Positions 8,853 to 17,600 are shown, counted from the first letter of the stretch. The stretch: DNA of 64,000 nucleotides from Planotetraspora mira (GCF_016863275.1 NZ_BOOO01000002.1:1-64000); one strand, 5' to 3'. Notes: a model not told the origin generated them from the letters alone. A program made the numbers and translations.

Positions 8853-9299
8853 TTAGTTGGTCAGGCTGGGGGCCACCCCGAACGCCTTGATCAGCAACTC
8901 GGCACCTTCCTTGTCGAACGTCGGATACTTGAGCAGCAGCCCCTTGTCCTCACCACTGATGGACAGCGTCACCGACGTCGTGACGGCACGCTTGACGTCC
9001 TCGATCGACAAGAGCGGCCGGGGGATGTCGCCGAGGACCTTTGCGGTGGGGCGGGAGGTCAGCCAGTGCGGCTCGAGCAGCAACAGCCGCTCGCTGGTCA
9101 ACAGGACGTAGTAAGCCTTATTCACGGCATACATGCCGATCGTGCCGCCGGAGAGCACCATCGAGGCGGCGGCCAGGGCGGCGTTGCGGGCAATCGAGAC
9201 CTTGCCCACCCGGGCCCTACCGGTCGCGGCCGGCGTCTCACCGAGGGTGAGCAATGGGGTGGCGACAGTGATCAGGGCATCGTGCAGCTTCTGCTTCAT
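8853..9299 (-). CDS. PH-like domain protein of unknown function
   Basis: A 148-residue protein. I chose ATG at 9299 because GGAAGA lies just upstream; longer in-frame starts add a poorly coding stretch. Residues from about 75 onward (YYVLLTSERLLLLEPHW, later LLLKYPTFDKEGAELLI) look like the seven-strand plus helix pattern of bacterial PH-like domains. The preceding hydrophobic stretch (AALAAASMVLSGGTIGMYAVNKAYYVLL) could be a membrane anchor. No catalytic motif is visible. Confidence 0.65.
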   Translation of the reverse strand: MKQKLHDALITVATPLLTLGETPAATGRARVGKVSIARNAALAAASMVLSGGTIGMYAVNKAYYVLLTSERLLLLEPHWLTSRPTAKVLGDIPRPLLSIEDVKRAVTTSVTLSISGEDKGLLLKYPTFDKEGAELLIKAFGVAPSLTN

Positions 9300-9604
9300 A
9301 TGTTCTTCCGTGGCGGCCGAGTCCGCCGGATCGGCGGTGGCAGTGAAATTTCGCATCGGCATGCTACGGGCAACGATCACAGCCAACCACTGACGATTGG
9401 GATGACCGGGATGAAGTATTTGGATCGATACATAAGGGGCGCCTTGGCTGTGCGTGATCATGCAGGAGGGCGTATGCACGCCTGCTTCAACGACGGCGCG
9501 TGTGCCCTGGATGTGCCTTGATCTTCGACACCTGGGGGATCGCCCCTTCCGGCGAGCCTTCCCCGGTCACCGGGGAACGCTCGCCGACAACGCGTTTCGG
9601 CGGC
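9300..9604. other. Intergenic region with one isolated repeat core and a terminator
   Basis: This 305-bp gap contains no convincing gene. A single copy of the array core in the inverse orientation, CGTGATCATGCA, lies at 9453-9464. A strong hairpin lies at 9550-9586, listed separately. The remainder near 9300-9450 is of lower GC and probably holds the promoter of the gene starting at 9299. Confidence 0.6.
9550..9586 (-). terminator. Hairpin downstream of glnA2
   Basis: CGGCGAGC (9550-9557) pairs with GCTCGCCG (9579-9586), and an inner CCCCGG-TCA-CCGGGG forms a second stem. It starts 19 bp after the glnA2 stop codon. Confidence 0.65.
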
Positions 9605-10966
9605 TCAGAGCACCGGCAGGTAGCGGCCGAGCTCGAACTCGGTCACCTGACGGCGGTACTCCGACCACTCGGCCCGCTTGTTGCGGAGGAAGAAGTCGAA
9701 GACGTGCTCCCCCAGCGTCTCGGCGACCAGTTCGCTGTGCTCCATCACCGAGATCGCCTCGTCGAGCGACTGCGGCAGCGGCTGGATGCCCAGGGCGCGC
9801 CGCTCTCCGCTGGTCAGCGCCCAGACGTCGTCCTCGGCTCCGGGAGGCATCTCATAGCCCTCCTCGATGCCCTTCAGCCCGGCCGCCAGGATCACGGCGA
9901 ACGCCAGGTAGGGGTTGCACGAGGAGTCGAGCGAGCGGAACTCGATCCGGGTCGAGCCCCCCTTGTGGGGCTTGTACATCGGCACCCGGACCAGCGCCGA
10001 GCGGTTGTTGTGTCCCCAGCAGACGTATGAGGGGGCCTCGCCGCCCGCTCCCGCGATGGCCTCCGCGCCGCCCCAGAGCCTCTTGTAGGAGTTGACCCAC
10101 TGGTTGCAGACGGCCGTGACCTCGGGGGCGTGCCTCAGCAGCCCTCCGATGAAGGAGCGGCCGATCTTGGAGAGCTGGTAGTCGGCACCCGGCTCGTAGA
10201 AGGCGTTGCGGTCGCCTTCGAACAGCGACATGTGCGTGTGCATGCCGGAGCCGGGGAACTCCGTGAACGGCTTGGGCATGAACGAGGCCCACACGCCCTG
10301 CTCCAGCGCGACCTCCTTCATGACCAGACGGAAGGTCATGATGTTGTCGGCGGTCGTCAGCGCGTCGGCATAGCGGAGGTCGATCTCCTGCTGGCCGGGG
10401 GCGCCCTCGTGGTGGCTGAACTCCACCGAGATCCCCATCGACTCCAGCATCATGATCGCGTGGCGGCGGAAGTCGTGCCCGGCGCTGTGCGGTGTGTGGT
10501 CGAAGTAGCCGCCCTCGTCGATCGGCTGCGGCTTGTCGCCCTTCTCCGGCCGCTGACGGAGGAGGAAGAACTCCACCTCGGGGTGCGTGTAGAAGGTGAA
10601 GCCCATGTCCGCCGCCTTGGCCAGCGTGCGCTTGAGCACCCAGCGGGGGTCGGCGTGCGACGGCGAGCCGTCCGGCATGAGGATGTCGCAGAACATCCGC
10701 GCCGTGCCCGGCGACTCGCTCCGCCACGGCAGGACCTGGAACGTCGACGGATCGGGCTTGGCCAGCATGTCCGACTCGTAGACCCGGGAGAAGCCCTCGA
10801 TCGACGAGCCGTCGAACCCGATGCCCTCGGCGAAGGCGCCCTCGAGTTCGGCCGGAGCGATCGCGACCGATTTCAGGAAGCCGAGCACATCCGAGAACCA
10901 CAGCCGAATGAATCGGATATCGCGCTCTTCGAGCGTGCGGAGGACGAACTCCTGCTGGCGGTCCAA
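9605..10966 (-). CDS. glnA2: Type I glutamine synthetase family protein, GlnA2-type
   Basis: A 453-residue GS-fold ligase. The beta-grasp N-terminus is FIRLWFSDVLGFLKSV, and the catalytic part has FTFYTHPEVEFFLL, GQQEIDLRYADAL, the ATP loop SGMHTHMSLF and the GHNNRSALVRVPMY region. It is close to the actinobacterial GlnA2 proteins encoded near glnE and panB in Streptomyces and Mycobacterium. The Streptomyces homologue is reported to glutamylate polyamines rather than make bulk glutamine, so classical GS activity is not certain. I chose TTG at 10966 because GAGAGG lies 5-6 bases upstream and the family begins MDxQQEFVLRTLEER. A GlnR-like box lies upstream. Confidence 0.93.
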   Translation of the reverse strand: MDRQQEFVLRTLEERDIRFIRLWFSDVLGFLKSVAIAPAELEGAFAEGIGFDGSSIEGFSRVYESDMLAKPDPSTFQVLPWRSESPGTARMFCDILMPDGSPSHADPRWVLKRTLAKAADMGFTFYTHPEVEFFLLRQRPEKGDKPQPIDEGGYFDHTPHSAGHDFRRHAIMMLESMGISVEFSHHEGAPGQQEIDLRYADALTTADNIMTFRLVMKEVALEQGVWASFMPKPFTEFPGSGMHTHMSLFEGDRNAFYEPGADYQLSKIGRSFIGGLLRHAPEVTAVCNQWVNSYKRLWGGAEAIAGAGGEAPSYVCWGHNNRSALVRVPMYKPHKGGSTRIEFRSLDSSCNPYLAFAVILAAGLKGIEEGYEMPPGAEDDVWALTSGERRALGIQPLPQSLDEAISVMEHSELVAETLGEHVFDFFLRNKRAEWSEYRRQVTEFELGRYLPVL

Positions 10967-11018
10967 GGCATACCTCTCGAAACACAGGTCGGGTCGACTA
11001 CCAGTGTGCCTCTTGTGT

Positions 11019-11034
11019 GTTTCACAGGCGTTAC
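11019..11034 (-). promoter_or_regulatory. GlnR-like box upstream of glnA2
   Basis: On the minus strand the sequence reads GTAAC-gcctgt-GAAAC, an exact match to one gTnAc-n6-GaAAc unit of the actinobacterial GlnR consensus. It ends 53 bp before the TTG start of glnA2. A second unit is not obvious on either side. Nitrogen regulation through GlnR is therefore plausible but inferred. Confidence 0.5.
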
Positions 11035-11131
11035 GCGGGATTGTGAGCGGGCCTTCCGTCCAAGTGCGCCGGGCACGGCAGGCCGTCCTCATTCGGGGCG
11101 GGCGGACCGGGCCCCCGAGTACGGCGAGGAG

Positions 11132-12115
11132 CTACGGGCCGTACGCGAGGGTGTCGCCCACGGGCGTGCGGCGGTAGAGCACCTCGCGCCCCAGCCGCTG
11201 CCGGGTCACCAGGCCGCCGTCGGACAGGACGGTCAGGTGCTGGCTCACGGCGCCGGGGGTGAGGTCGAGCCGCCGGGCGAGGGCGGTGGTGGAGGCCGGA
11301 TCCTCCAGCGCCACCAGCACCCGGGCCCGGGACCGGCCGATGAGGGCGGACAACGCGTTCGGCGTGCAGGGGGCGCCGGCCGACCAGAGCGTGCCGACCC
11401 CCCGCGCCGGATAGCTCAGCATCGGCTGGTACGGCTCGTACATGATCGAGACGGCCCGCCAGTTGAACGCGCTGGGGACGAGCACCAGGCCGTCTCCGGT
11501 GATGTCTTCCGAGTAGTCGTGGTTGCGGTTGTCGGTGACCAGCCGATCACCGTGCCAGACGACCGACGGGTGGAGGTCCTCGAACAGCTCGCGCACTCCC
11601 CCTACGGCAAGCCTGCGCGACCGCCACATCACGTCGCCCTCCAGCACGCCGTGGATCGCCGGCCAGAACTCTTCGAACGCGACCTTCCAGTACTCGTGCA
11701 GCCGGTCCGCCACCCGCTGGACGCCTGCGGCGGGATCCTCCCGGAACCGGGCGGCAGCCTCCGGATCGGGGCTCTGCACCCAGGCCACCTCGTCGGCCGC
11801 CATGTCCGGAGGGGTGGCCCTGACGCGGCCGAGTTCGGCCATGAAGTCCGGCAGCGGCGTGTCCGGCGGCGGCGTGAGGAAATCGGGCATGTAGCCGGTG
11901 AGCGGCACCAGCGCGAACAGCTCCGACAGGTCCACTCGGCGCAGGCGGGGCAGGACGGCCCGCAGCCACGGCAGGTGCAGCGAGTGGCGCGCGGGGGCCC
12001 GCAGCACGCGCAGGCTCGTGACCAGCTCCCACATCGGGGAGAACGCGAACCGCAGCCGGGCCACGTCATCCGGCGCGAACCGCCACTCGATCACCACGAC
12101 CGACCCCCACCCCAT
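11132..12115 (-). CDS. ArsR-family regulator with a large N-terminal domain
   Basis: A 327-residue regulator. The winged helix-turn-helix is at the C-terminus (about 250-322: SRARVLVALEDPASTTALARRL, then TPGAVSQHLTVLSDGGLVTRQR). The first 230 residues form a domain of the DUF5937 kind that accompanies such HTHs in Streptomyces-type genomes. No metal-binding cysteines are seen in the HTH, so metal sensing is unlikely. It is divergent from the MFS gene at 12179 with a perfect palindrome between them, so it probably represses that pump and itself (inference). Confidence 0.85.
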   Translation of the reverse strand: MGWGSVVVIEWRFAPDDVARLRFAFSPMWELVTSLRVLRAPARHSLHLPWLRAVLPRLRRVDLSELFALVPLTGYMPDFLTPPPDTPLPDFMAELGRVRATPPDMAADEVAWVQSPDPEAAARFREDPAAGVQRVADRLHEYWKVAFEEFWPAIHGVLEGDVMWRSRRLAVGGVRELFEDLHPSVVWHGDRLVTDNRNHDYSEDITGDGLVLVPSAFNWRAVSIMYEPYQPMLSYPARGVGTLWSAGAPCTPNALSALIGRSRARVLVALEDPASTTALARRLDLTPGAVSQHLTVLSDGGLVTRQRLGREVLYRRTPVGDTLAYGP

Positions 12116-12120
12116 CGGAC

Positions 12121-12140
12121 CTTTTAGCCAGCGCTAAAAG
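12121..12140. promoter_or_regulatory. Palindrome between ArsR and MFS genes, probable operator
   Basis: CTTTTAGC-cagc-GCTAAAAG is a perfect 8-bp inverted repeat in the 63-bp gap between the divergent ArsR and MFS start codons. It is AT-rich against its surroundings and well placed to block both promoters. Confidence 0.65.
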
Positions 12141-12178
12141 ATTGGCATGTCCCCGGGCCGATGGCAAAGGCTTGACCT

Positions 12179-13399
12179 GTGACTACTGTTACCGGAAGAC
12201 CCGGGTTCCTCCAGTCCGCGACGGGCGGACTGCCGCGGCCGTTCTGGGTGCTCTTCGCCGGGACGCTCGTGAACCGTCTCGGCACGATGGTGGAGCCGTT
12301 CATCGGCATCTACCTGACGCAGGCCCGCGGCATGTCGCTCGCCGCCGCCGGCCTGGTGATGACGGTGTTCGGCGTCGGGTCGCTGCTGTCGCAGCCCTTC
12401 GCGGGCTGGCTGGCCGACCACTTCGGCCGGCGGGTGACGCTGAGCGGCTCCATGATCGCCACTGCCGTCACGTTCATCGCCCTCGGGTACACCACCAGCC
12501 TCCAGGGCATCACGGCGGCGATGCTGGTGCTCGGCCTCGTCGTCGACGCCTACCGGCCCGCGTCGCAGGCCCTGGTCGCCGACCTCGTCTCCCCGGAGGA
12601 CCGGCCGCGCGCGTTCGGGCTGCTGTTCTGGGCCGTCAACCTCGGCTTCTCGATCGCGATGATCGCGGGTGGCTGGCTCGCCCAGACGGGGTTCACCACG
12701 CTCTTCTGGATCGACGCCGTCACCTGCCTGATCTTCGGGGTGCTGGTGTGGCGCGCGATCCCCGAGACGCGGCCCGACCGGTCGGAGGACACGCCCGGCC
12801 GGTTCGCCGACGTGCTGCGCGACCGCGTGATGGTGACCTACGTCGTCATCTCGCTGACCTTCACGTTCGTCTACCTGCAGGCCTACACGACCCTGCCGCT
12901 CGCCATGACCGGCGTGGGCCTGCCCACCAGCGCGTACGGCATGGCGATGGCGGTCAACGGGGCGCTGATCGTCGTCGTCCAGCCGCTGACGAACCGATGG
13001 ATGTCGCGGCGGGACCCCAGCGCCGTGCTGGCCTCCGGGTTCGCCGTCGTCGGGGTCGGCCTCGCGCTCACCGCGGTCGTCTCCTCCACGCTCGGCTATG
13101 CCGTGACCGTCGCGGTCTGGACGCTGGGCGAGGTCATCACCGCGGGCGTGGCCGGCTCGATCGTCGCCTCGCTCGCCCCCGCTCACCTGCGCGGCCGCTA
13201 CTCGGGCCTGTACGGCCTGGCCTGGTCGGCCGGGGGCATGCTGGCGCCGCTCGCCGGAACCCGTCTGCTCGCGGTGAGTCCGACGCTCCTCTGGCTGGTC
13301 ATCGGGGGGCTGGGGCTGCTCGCCGCGGTGGGTCAGCTCGCGCTCGGCCCGGCCATCCGGCGCCGGTCCCGCACCCAGGAGACCGCCCCGGCGGGGTGA
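12179..13399 (+). CDS. MFS transporter
   Basis: A 406-residue proton-linked transporter with about 12 membrane segments. The loop 2-3 signature appears as GWLADHFGRRVTLSG, and there is a typical PEDRPRAFGLLFWAVN stretch in the motif-C area. Length and pattern fit drug:H+ antiporters of the DHA1 class; the substrate is unknown. The start is GTG at 12179, with no clear Shine-Dalgarno. It is divergent from the ArsR-type regulator and followed 73 bp later by nadE, which has its own promoter. Confidence 0.88.
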   Translation: MTTVTGRPGFLQSATGGLPRPFWVLFAGTLVNRLGTMVEPFIGIYLTQARGMSLAAAGLVMTVFGVGSLLSQPFAGWLADHFGRRVTLSGSMIATAVTFIALGYTTSLQGITAAMLVLGLVVDAYRPASQALVADLVSPEDRPRAFGLLFWAVNLGFSIAMIAGGWLAQTGFTTLFWIDAVTCLIFGVLVWRAIPETRPDRSEDTPGRFADVLRDRVMVTYVVISLTFTFVYLQAYTTLPLAMTGVGLPTSAYGMAMAVNGALIVVVQPLTNRWMSRRDPSAVLASGFAVVGVGLALTAVVSSTLGYAVTVAVWTLGEVITAGVAGSIVASLAPAHLRGRYSGLYGLAWSAGGMLAPLAGTRLLAVSPTLLWLVIGGLGLLAAVGQLALGPAIRRRSRTQETAPAG

Positions 13400-13435
13400 C
13401 CCTCGCATCGGCGGATAAATCCACTTATCGTCGCT

Positions 13436-13465
13436 TTGACGACAATAAACGGGACGTTCTAGGCT
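13436..13465 (+). promoter_or_regulatory. nadE promoter, apparently leaderless
   Basis: TTGACG (13436-13441), an 18-bp spacer and TAGGCT (13460-13465) end seven bases before the GTG of nadE, so the transcript should begin at or next to the start codon. Overlapping the -35 is TCGTC-gcttt-GACGA, and just upstream GATAA-atccac-TTATC. Either inverted repeat could be a repressor site. Confidence 0.65.
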
Positions 13466-13472
13466 GGTCACC

Positions 13473-15224
13473 GTGGCTCAACTCCGTATCGCCCTCGCCC
13501 AGACCAACCCCGTTGTCGGCGATCTCTCCGGCAACGCGGACAAGCTCCTCGAGTGGACCCGGCGGGCCTCCGATCGGGGCGCCCATCTCGTGGTCTTCAC
13601 GGAGCTGTTCGTGACCGGGTATCCGGCGGAGGACCTGACGTTGCGCTCGTCGTTCGTCGAGGCGTCGGTCGCGACGTTGTCCTCGGTGGCGGAGCGGCTC
13701 GCCGGCGAGGGCCTCGGCGAGCTTCCCGTGGTGGTGGGCTACCTCGACCGGGCCGGCGTCGCCCCCCGGGCGGGCCAGCCCAAGGGCGCGCCGCTCGACG
13801 CCGCGGCCGTGCTGTACCAGGGCAGGGTCGTCATCAAGTCCGCCAAGCACCACCTGCCCAACTACGGCGTCTTCGACGAGTACCGCTACTTCGTGCGCGG
13901 CGACCGCATGCCCGTCATCCGGCTGCACGGAGTCGACGTCGCCATCGCCATCTGCGAGGACCTCTGGCAGGAGGGCGGCCCGGTGTCGGTCGTGGCCGAG
14001 ACGGGCGCGGGGCTGCTCGTGGTCCCCAACGGCTCGCCGTACGAGATGGACAAGGACGACGTGCGGCTGGAACTGTGCGCGCGCCGCGCCCGCGAGGCCG
14101 GTTGCGCCCTCGCCTACGTCAACATGGTCGGCGGGCAGGACGAGCTGGTCTTCGACGGCGACTCCCTCATCGTGGACGCCTCGGGCGAGCTCGTCGCCCG
14201 CGCCGCGCAGTTCACCGAGGAACTCCTGGTGACCGACCTCGAGCTCCCCGCCGCCACCGCCGAGCTCGGCGAGCTGCGGGTCGACGCCCACGACGGCACG
14301 ATCATCACCGTGGACCGCCTGCTGCTGTCGGACACGCCCGTCGAGCCGTACGAGCCGGAGCCGCCGATGATCGCGGAGCGGCTGGACGACCTGGCCGAGG
14401 TCTACAACGCACTCGTCCTCGGCGTGCGCGACTACGTCACGAAGAACGGGTTCCGGTCGGTCATCCTCGGCCTGTCCGGCGGCATCGACTCCGCGCTGAC
14501 GGCGACGATCGCCGCCGACGCCATCGGCGCCTCGCGCGTGCACGTGGTGCTGATGCCCTCGCGCTACTCCTCGGACCACTCGATCACCGACGCCGAGGAA
14601 CTGGTGCGCCGCCAGGGACTGAACGCGCAGGTCGTGCCCATCGCCGACGTCGTCACCGCCTTCGAGAAGGAGGTCGAGCTCCATGGCCTCGCGGCGGAGA
14701 ACCTGCAGGCGCGCGTGCGCGGCATGTTGCTGATGAGCCTGTCGAACGAGCACGGCCATCTGGTGCTGACGACCGGCAACAAGAGCGAACTGGCCACCGG
14801 CTACTCCACGCTCTACGGCGACTCCGCCGGCGGGTACGCGCCGATCAAGGACCTGCTCAAGACGATGGTGTGGAGGCTGTCGGAGTGGCGCAACGCCCAG
14901 CCGGGGCCGCCGCCGATCCCGGAGAACTCCATCACCAAGGAACCCAGCGCCGAGCTGCGCCCGGACCAGCGGGACACCGACTCGCTTCCGGAGTACGACG
15001 TGCTCGACCGGCTGCTGAGCGACTACGTGGAGAAGGACATGGGCCGGGACGAGCTGATCGCCGCCGGACACGACCCCGAACTGGTCACGCGGATCATCCG
15101 GCTGGTCGACCTGGCCGAGTACAAGCGCAGGCAGTATCCGCCGGGCCCGAAGATCACGCCCAAGAACTTCGGGCGCGACCGCCGTCTCCCGATCACCAAC
15201 CGCTGGCGCGAGACCCTGGGCTGA
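13473..15224 (+). CDS. nadE: Glutamine-dependent NAD+ synthetase
   Basis: Makes NAD+ from deamido-NAD+, ATP and glutamine-derived ammonia. The 583-residue protein has the two expected domains. The N-terminal nitrilase-type glutaminase carries Glu44 in FTELF, Lys125 in KHHLPNYGVFDE and Cys161 in ICEDLW. The C-terminal synthetase has the ATP-pyrophosphatase loop SGGIDS at 335-340. The C-terminal KRRQYPPGPKITPKNFGRDRRLPITN stretch is typical. The start is GTG at 13473, with a sigma70-like promoter ending seven bases upstream and no Shine-Dalgarno. Terminator-like hairpins follow. Confidence 0.96.
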   Translation: MAQLRIALAQTNPVVGDLSGNADKLLEWTRRASDRGAHLVVFTELFVTGYPAEDLTLRSSFVEASVATLSSVAERLAGEGLGELPVVVGYLDRAGVAPRAGQPKGAPLDAAAVLYQGRVVIKSAKHHLPNYGVFDEYRYFVRGDRMPVIRLHGVDVAIAICEDLWQEGGPVSVVAETGAGLLVVPNGSPYEMDKDDVRLELCARRAREAGCALAYVNMVGGQDELVFDGDSLIVDASGELVARAAQFTEELLVTDLELPAATAELGELRVDAHDGTIITVDRLLLSDTPVEPYEPEPPMIAERLDDLAEVYNALVLGVRDYVTKNGFRSVILGLSGGIDSALTATIAADAIGASRVHVVLMPSRYSSDHSITDAEELVRRQGLNAQVVPIADVVTAFEKEVELHGLAAENLQARVRGMLLMSLSNEHGHLVLTTGNKSELATGYSTLYGDSAGGYAPIKDLLKTMVWRLSEWRNAQPGPPPIPENSITKEPSAELRPDQRDTDSLPEYDVLDRLLSDYVEKDMGRDELIAAGHDPELVTRIIRLVDLAEYKRRQYPPGPKITPKNFGRDRRLPITNRWRETLG

Positions 15225-15228
15225 ACCC

Positions 15229-15296
15229 GGGCCAGAAGCCTCCGGCCCGGCGTACGCCGCGGGCCCGGCCGCGTGGAGCGGACCGGGCCCGGAGAG
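15229..15296. terminator. Paired hairpins between nadE and the TetR gene
   Basis: CCGGGCC-n9-GGCCCGG at about 15229-15251 forms the first stem. A second GC-rich inverted repeat (GGGCCCGG repeated around 15262-15295) follows. They sit between the convergent nadE and TetR genes and could serve both. Confidence 0.5.
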
Positions 15297-15347
15297 TCGT
15301 GTCAGGCGTCGAGCCTCACATCAGGTGGCGCTCACATCAGCCGGGCC

Positions 15348-15956
15348 TCAGCCAGGGCGGAAGCCGCGGAGGGCCTCGTCGACGATCCGCTCGGCGAGGT
15401 CCGCCGGCAGGTCGTCGTCCGACGACCACTTCGTCCGCCACATCATCGTGCCGGACAGGATGGCCATCGCCATCTCGACGTCGAGATCGGCGCGCAGTTC
15501 GCCGTTCGCCATGCCCCGCTCCAGGACGGCGCGCACGGCGGCCTGGCGTGGCTTGATGGCGATCTCGTGGAACCTCTCGGCCACACGGGGGTGCCGGTCC
15601 GACTGGCTCATCGCGATGTTCATGATGCAGCGGGTGCGTACGTGGATGGACTCCGACCGGACCACCTGCAGATAGGCGACCAGGTCGTCGCGCACGGACG
15701 CGCCCTTGAGCGGAGGGATCGGCGGCTTGAGCGACGCCAGCGCGTCGACCACCAGATCCTCCTTGTTGGTCCAGCGCCGGTAGATCGTCGTCTTGCCGAC
15801 GCCCGCCCTGGCGGCGATCGCCTCGATGGAGAGCTCGGACACGCCGCTGCCCTCACCGAGGATGTCGAGGGCGGCCTCGATGATCGCCTTCTCCGCCTTC
15901 TCGCTGCGGGGGCGGCCTGCCGGACGGGCCGCCCCTTCCATCTGCTGCATCGTCAT
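15348..15956 (-). CDS. TetR/AcrR family regulator linked to the MFS pump
   Basis: A 202-residue regulator. After a GRPRSEKAEKAIIEAALDIL leader, the helix-turn-helix runs LSIEAIAARAGVGKTTIYRRW at about 42-62, a textbook TetR motif. It begins 7 bp after the stop codon of the MFS gene on the same strand, so the pair should be one transcript with the repressor second. A repeated TTTCGATACGC element upstream of the MFS gene is a likely binding site. ATG at 15956 or 15950 could be the start. Confidence 0.9.
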   Translation of the reverse strand: MTMQQMEGAARPAGRPRSEKAEKAIIEAALDILGEGSGVSELSIEAIAARAGVGKTTIYRRWTNKEDLVVDALASLKPPIPPLKGASVRDDLVAYLQVVRSESIHVRTRCIMNIAMSQSDRHPRVAERFHEIAIKPRQAAVRAVLERGMANGELRADLDVEMAMAILSGTMMWRTKWSSDDDLPADLAERIVDEALRGFRPG

Positions 15957-15963
15957 CGCCCGC

Positions 15964-17529
15964 TCACACTACTGCCGCTTCCTTCTTCTCCGGCTCGCCC
16001 GCCGTAACCGGAGCGGCCTCAGCGGAGCGGCCTGGCATCCACAGTCCTACAACGATCACCCCCACGAGCGCCACCACTGCCGACCCGAGAGCCGCCCAGT
16101 GCATGCCGGTGACGAAGGCGGCGTCGGCCGCCTTCATGAGGCCCGCGCCCTGCGCGCCCAGGTGCTCGGCCACACCGGCCGCGCCGGAGATCGACTCGCT
16201 GACCGGGCCGCGGAGCTGCTCGGGCAGGGCCGAGACCTTGTCCTCCATGTCGCCGCGGTAGCTGGCCGACAGGGCCGCGCCGAGGACGGCGATGCCCAGC
16301 GTGCCGCCGACCTGCCGCACGACGTTGCTCATCGAGGAGCCGACGCCGGCCTTCTCCCTGGGGAGGGAGTTCATGATCGCGGTGGTCGCCGGAGGAAGGA
16401 TGTTCGCCATCGCGGCGCCCTGGACGAAGCCGAGGATGAGGATGAGCCAGACCGGGGTGTCCACGTCGACCAGCGCGTAGCAGGCGAGCGCGGCGGCGAT
16501 GACGAGCATCGCCGTGGTCCCGACCGCCTTGGAGCCGTACTTCTGCACCATCTTCGCGCTCTGCGGGGCGAAGATCAGCTGCGCGGCCGCGAACGGCAGC
16601 ACCAGCGCGCCGGACTGCAGCGGGGTGTATCCCCGGACGATCTGCCAGTAGAAGGCGAGGAAGAACATCACGCCCATGGCGGCGAAGAAGACCAGGCCGA
16701 CACTGGCGATCGCGGTGGAGAAGCCCGCGTTCCGGAAGTTCCGCACGTCGAAGGCGGGGTGGGTGATCTTCTTCTCGTACCAGACGAAGCCGGCGAGGAT
16801 CGCGACGCCCACCAGGGTCGGCACGATGACCGAGACGTCGGCGACGGTGCCGAGGTCGCTGATCCTGACGATGCCGTAGACGAGGGCGATGAGGCCCACG
16901 ATCGACAGCAGGACGCCGACGGGGTCGAGGCCGCTCCTGTTCGGGTCCTTGGAGTCCGGGACGAGCATGGTGTTGAGCACCAGGGCGATCAACACGATCG
17001 GGACGTTGACCAGGAAGACCGAGCCCCACCAGAAGTGCGCGAGGAGGATGCCGCCGGTGATCGGGCCGATCGCGACGGCGATGCCGACGCCGCCCGCCCA
17101 GATGCCGATCGCCTTGCCGCGCTCATGGATGGGGAAGACGTTCGAGATGATCGCCAAGGTCGCCGGCATGATCGCGGCGCCGCCGAGACCCATCAGCGCC
17201 CTCGCGGCGATCAGCTGCGTCGGGTCCTGCGAGTACGCGCTGGCGAGCGACGCCAGGCCGAACAGCACCATGCCGATCAGCAACATCTTCTTGCGGCCGA
17301 ACCGGTCACCGAGCACCCCGAAGGTGAACAGCAGCCCGGCGAAGACCAGGGTGTAGGAGTTCATCGCCCATTCCAGCTGGCTCTGGGTCGCGCCCAGGCC
17401 CTGGACCGGGTCGGCGATCGTCTTGATCGCCACGTTGAGAATGGTGTTGTCCAGAACCACGGCCAGAAGGCTGAAGACCATCACGCCGAGGATCTGCCAG
17501 CGGCGTGGATGGCCCGCGTGTGCGTCCAC
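15964..17529 (-). CDS. DHA2-family MFS drug transporter (EmrB/QacA type)
   Basis: A 521-residue exporter with about 14 membrane segments. Markers are the N-terminal VVLDNTILNVAIKTI (motif D1 region), GDRFGRKKMLLIGM (motif A) and GLGGAAIMPATLAII (motif C neighbourhood). The start is GTG at 17529 behind GGGGATCA. Multidrug efflux is the usual role and no specific substrate can be named. It is followed in the same transcript by a TetR regulator, and its upstream region carries repeated elements. Confidence 0.92.
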   Translation of the reverse strand: MDAHAGHPRRWQILGVMVFSLLAVVLDNTILNVAIKTIADPVQGLGATQSQLEWAMNSYTLVFAGLLFTFGVLGDRFGRKKMLLIGMVLFGLASLASAYSQDPTQLIAARALMGLGGAAIMPATLAIISNVFPIHERGKAIGIWAGGVGIAVAIGPITGGILLAHFWWGSVFLVNVPIVLIALVLNTMLVPDSKDPNRSGLDPVGVLLSIVGLIALVYGIVRISDLGTVADVSVIVPTLVGVAILAGFVWYEKKITHPAFDVRNFRNAGFSTAIASVGLVFFAAMGVMFFLAFYWQIVRGYTPLQSGALVLPFAAAQLIFAPQSAKMVQKYGSKAVGTTAMLVIAAALACYALVDVDTPVWLILILGFVQGAAMANILPPATTAIMNSLPREKAGVGSSMSNVVRQVGGTLGIAVLGAALSASYRGDMEDKVSALPEQLRGPVSESISGAAGVAEHLGAQGAGLMKAADAAFVTGMHWAALGSAVVALVGVIVVGLWMPGRSAEAAPVTAGEPEKKEAAVV

Positions 17530-17545
17530 TGATCCCCCAATTAGG

Positions 17546-17600
17546 TTTCGATACGCTAGTGTTTCGCAACGGCAGCGTAGCGTTGTTTATTTCGATACGC
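17546..17600. promoter_or_regulatory. Direct repeat upstream of the MFS-TetR operon
   Basis: TTTCGATACGC occurs at 17546-17556 and again at 17590-17600, 44 bp apart or about four helical turns. Between them lies CAACG-n9-CGTTG. The region is unusually AT-rich. It is probably the operator for the downstream TetR protein. Confidence 0.5.

Noticed and set aside
12134-13471. Long minus-strand frame over the MFS gene
   Set aside because: A shadow frame rich in His, Arg and Gly opposite a well-supported MFS gene; GC-rich codon bias produces such antisense frames throughout this window.
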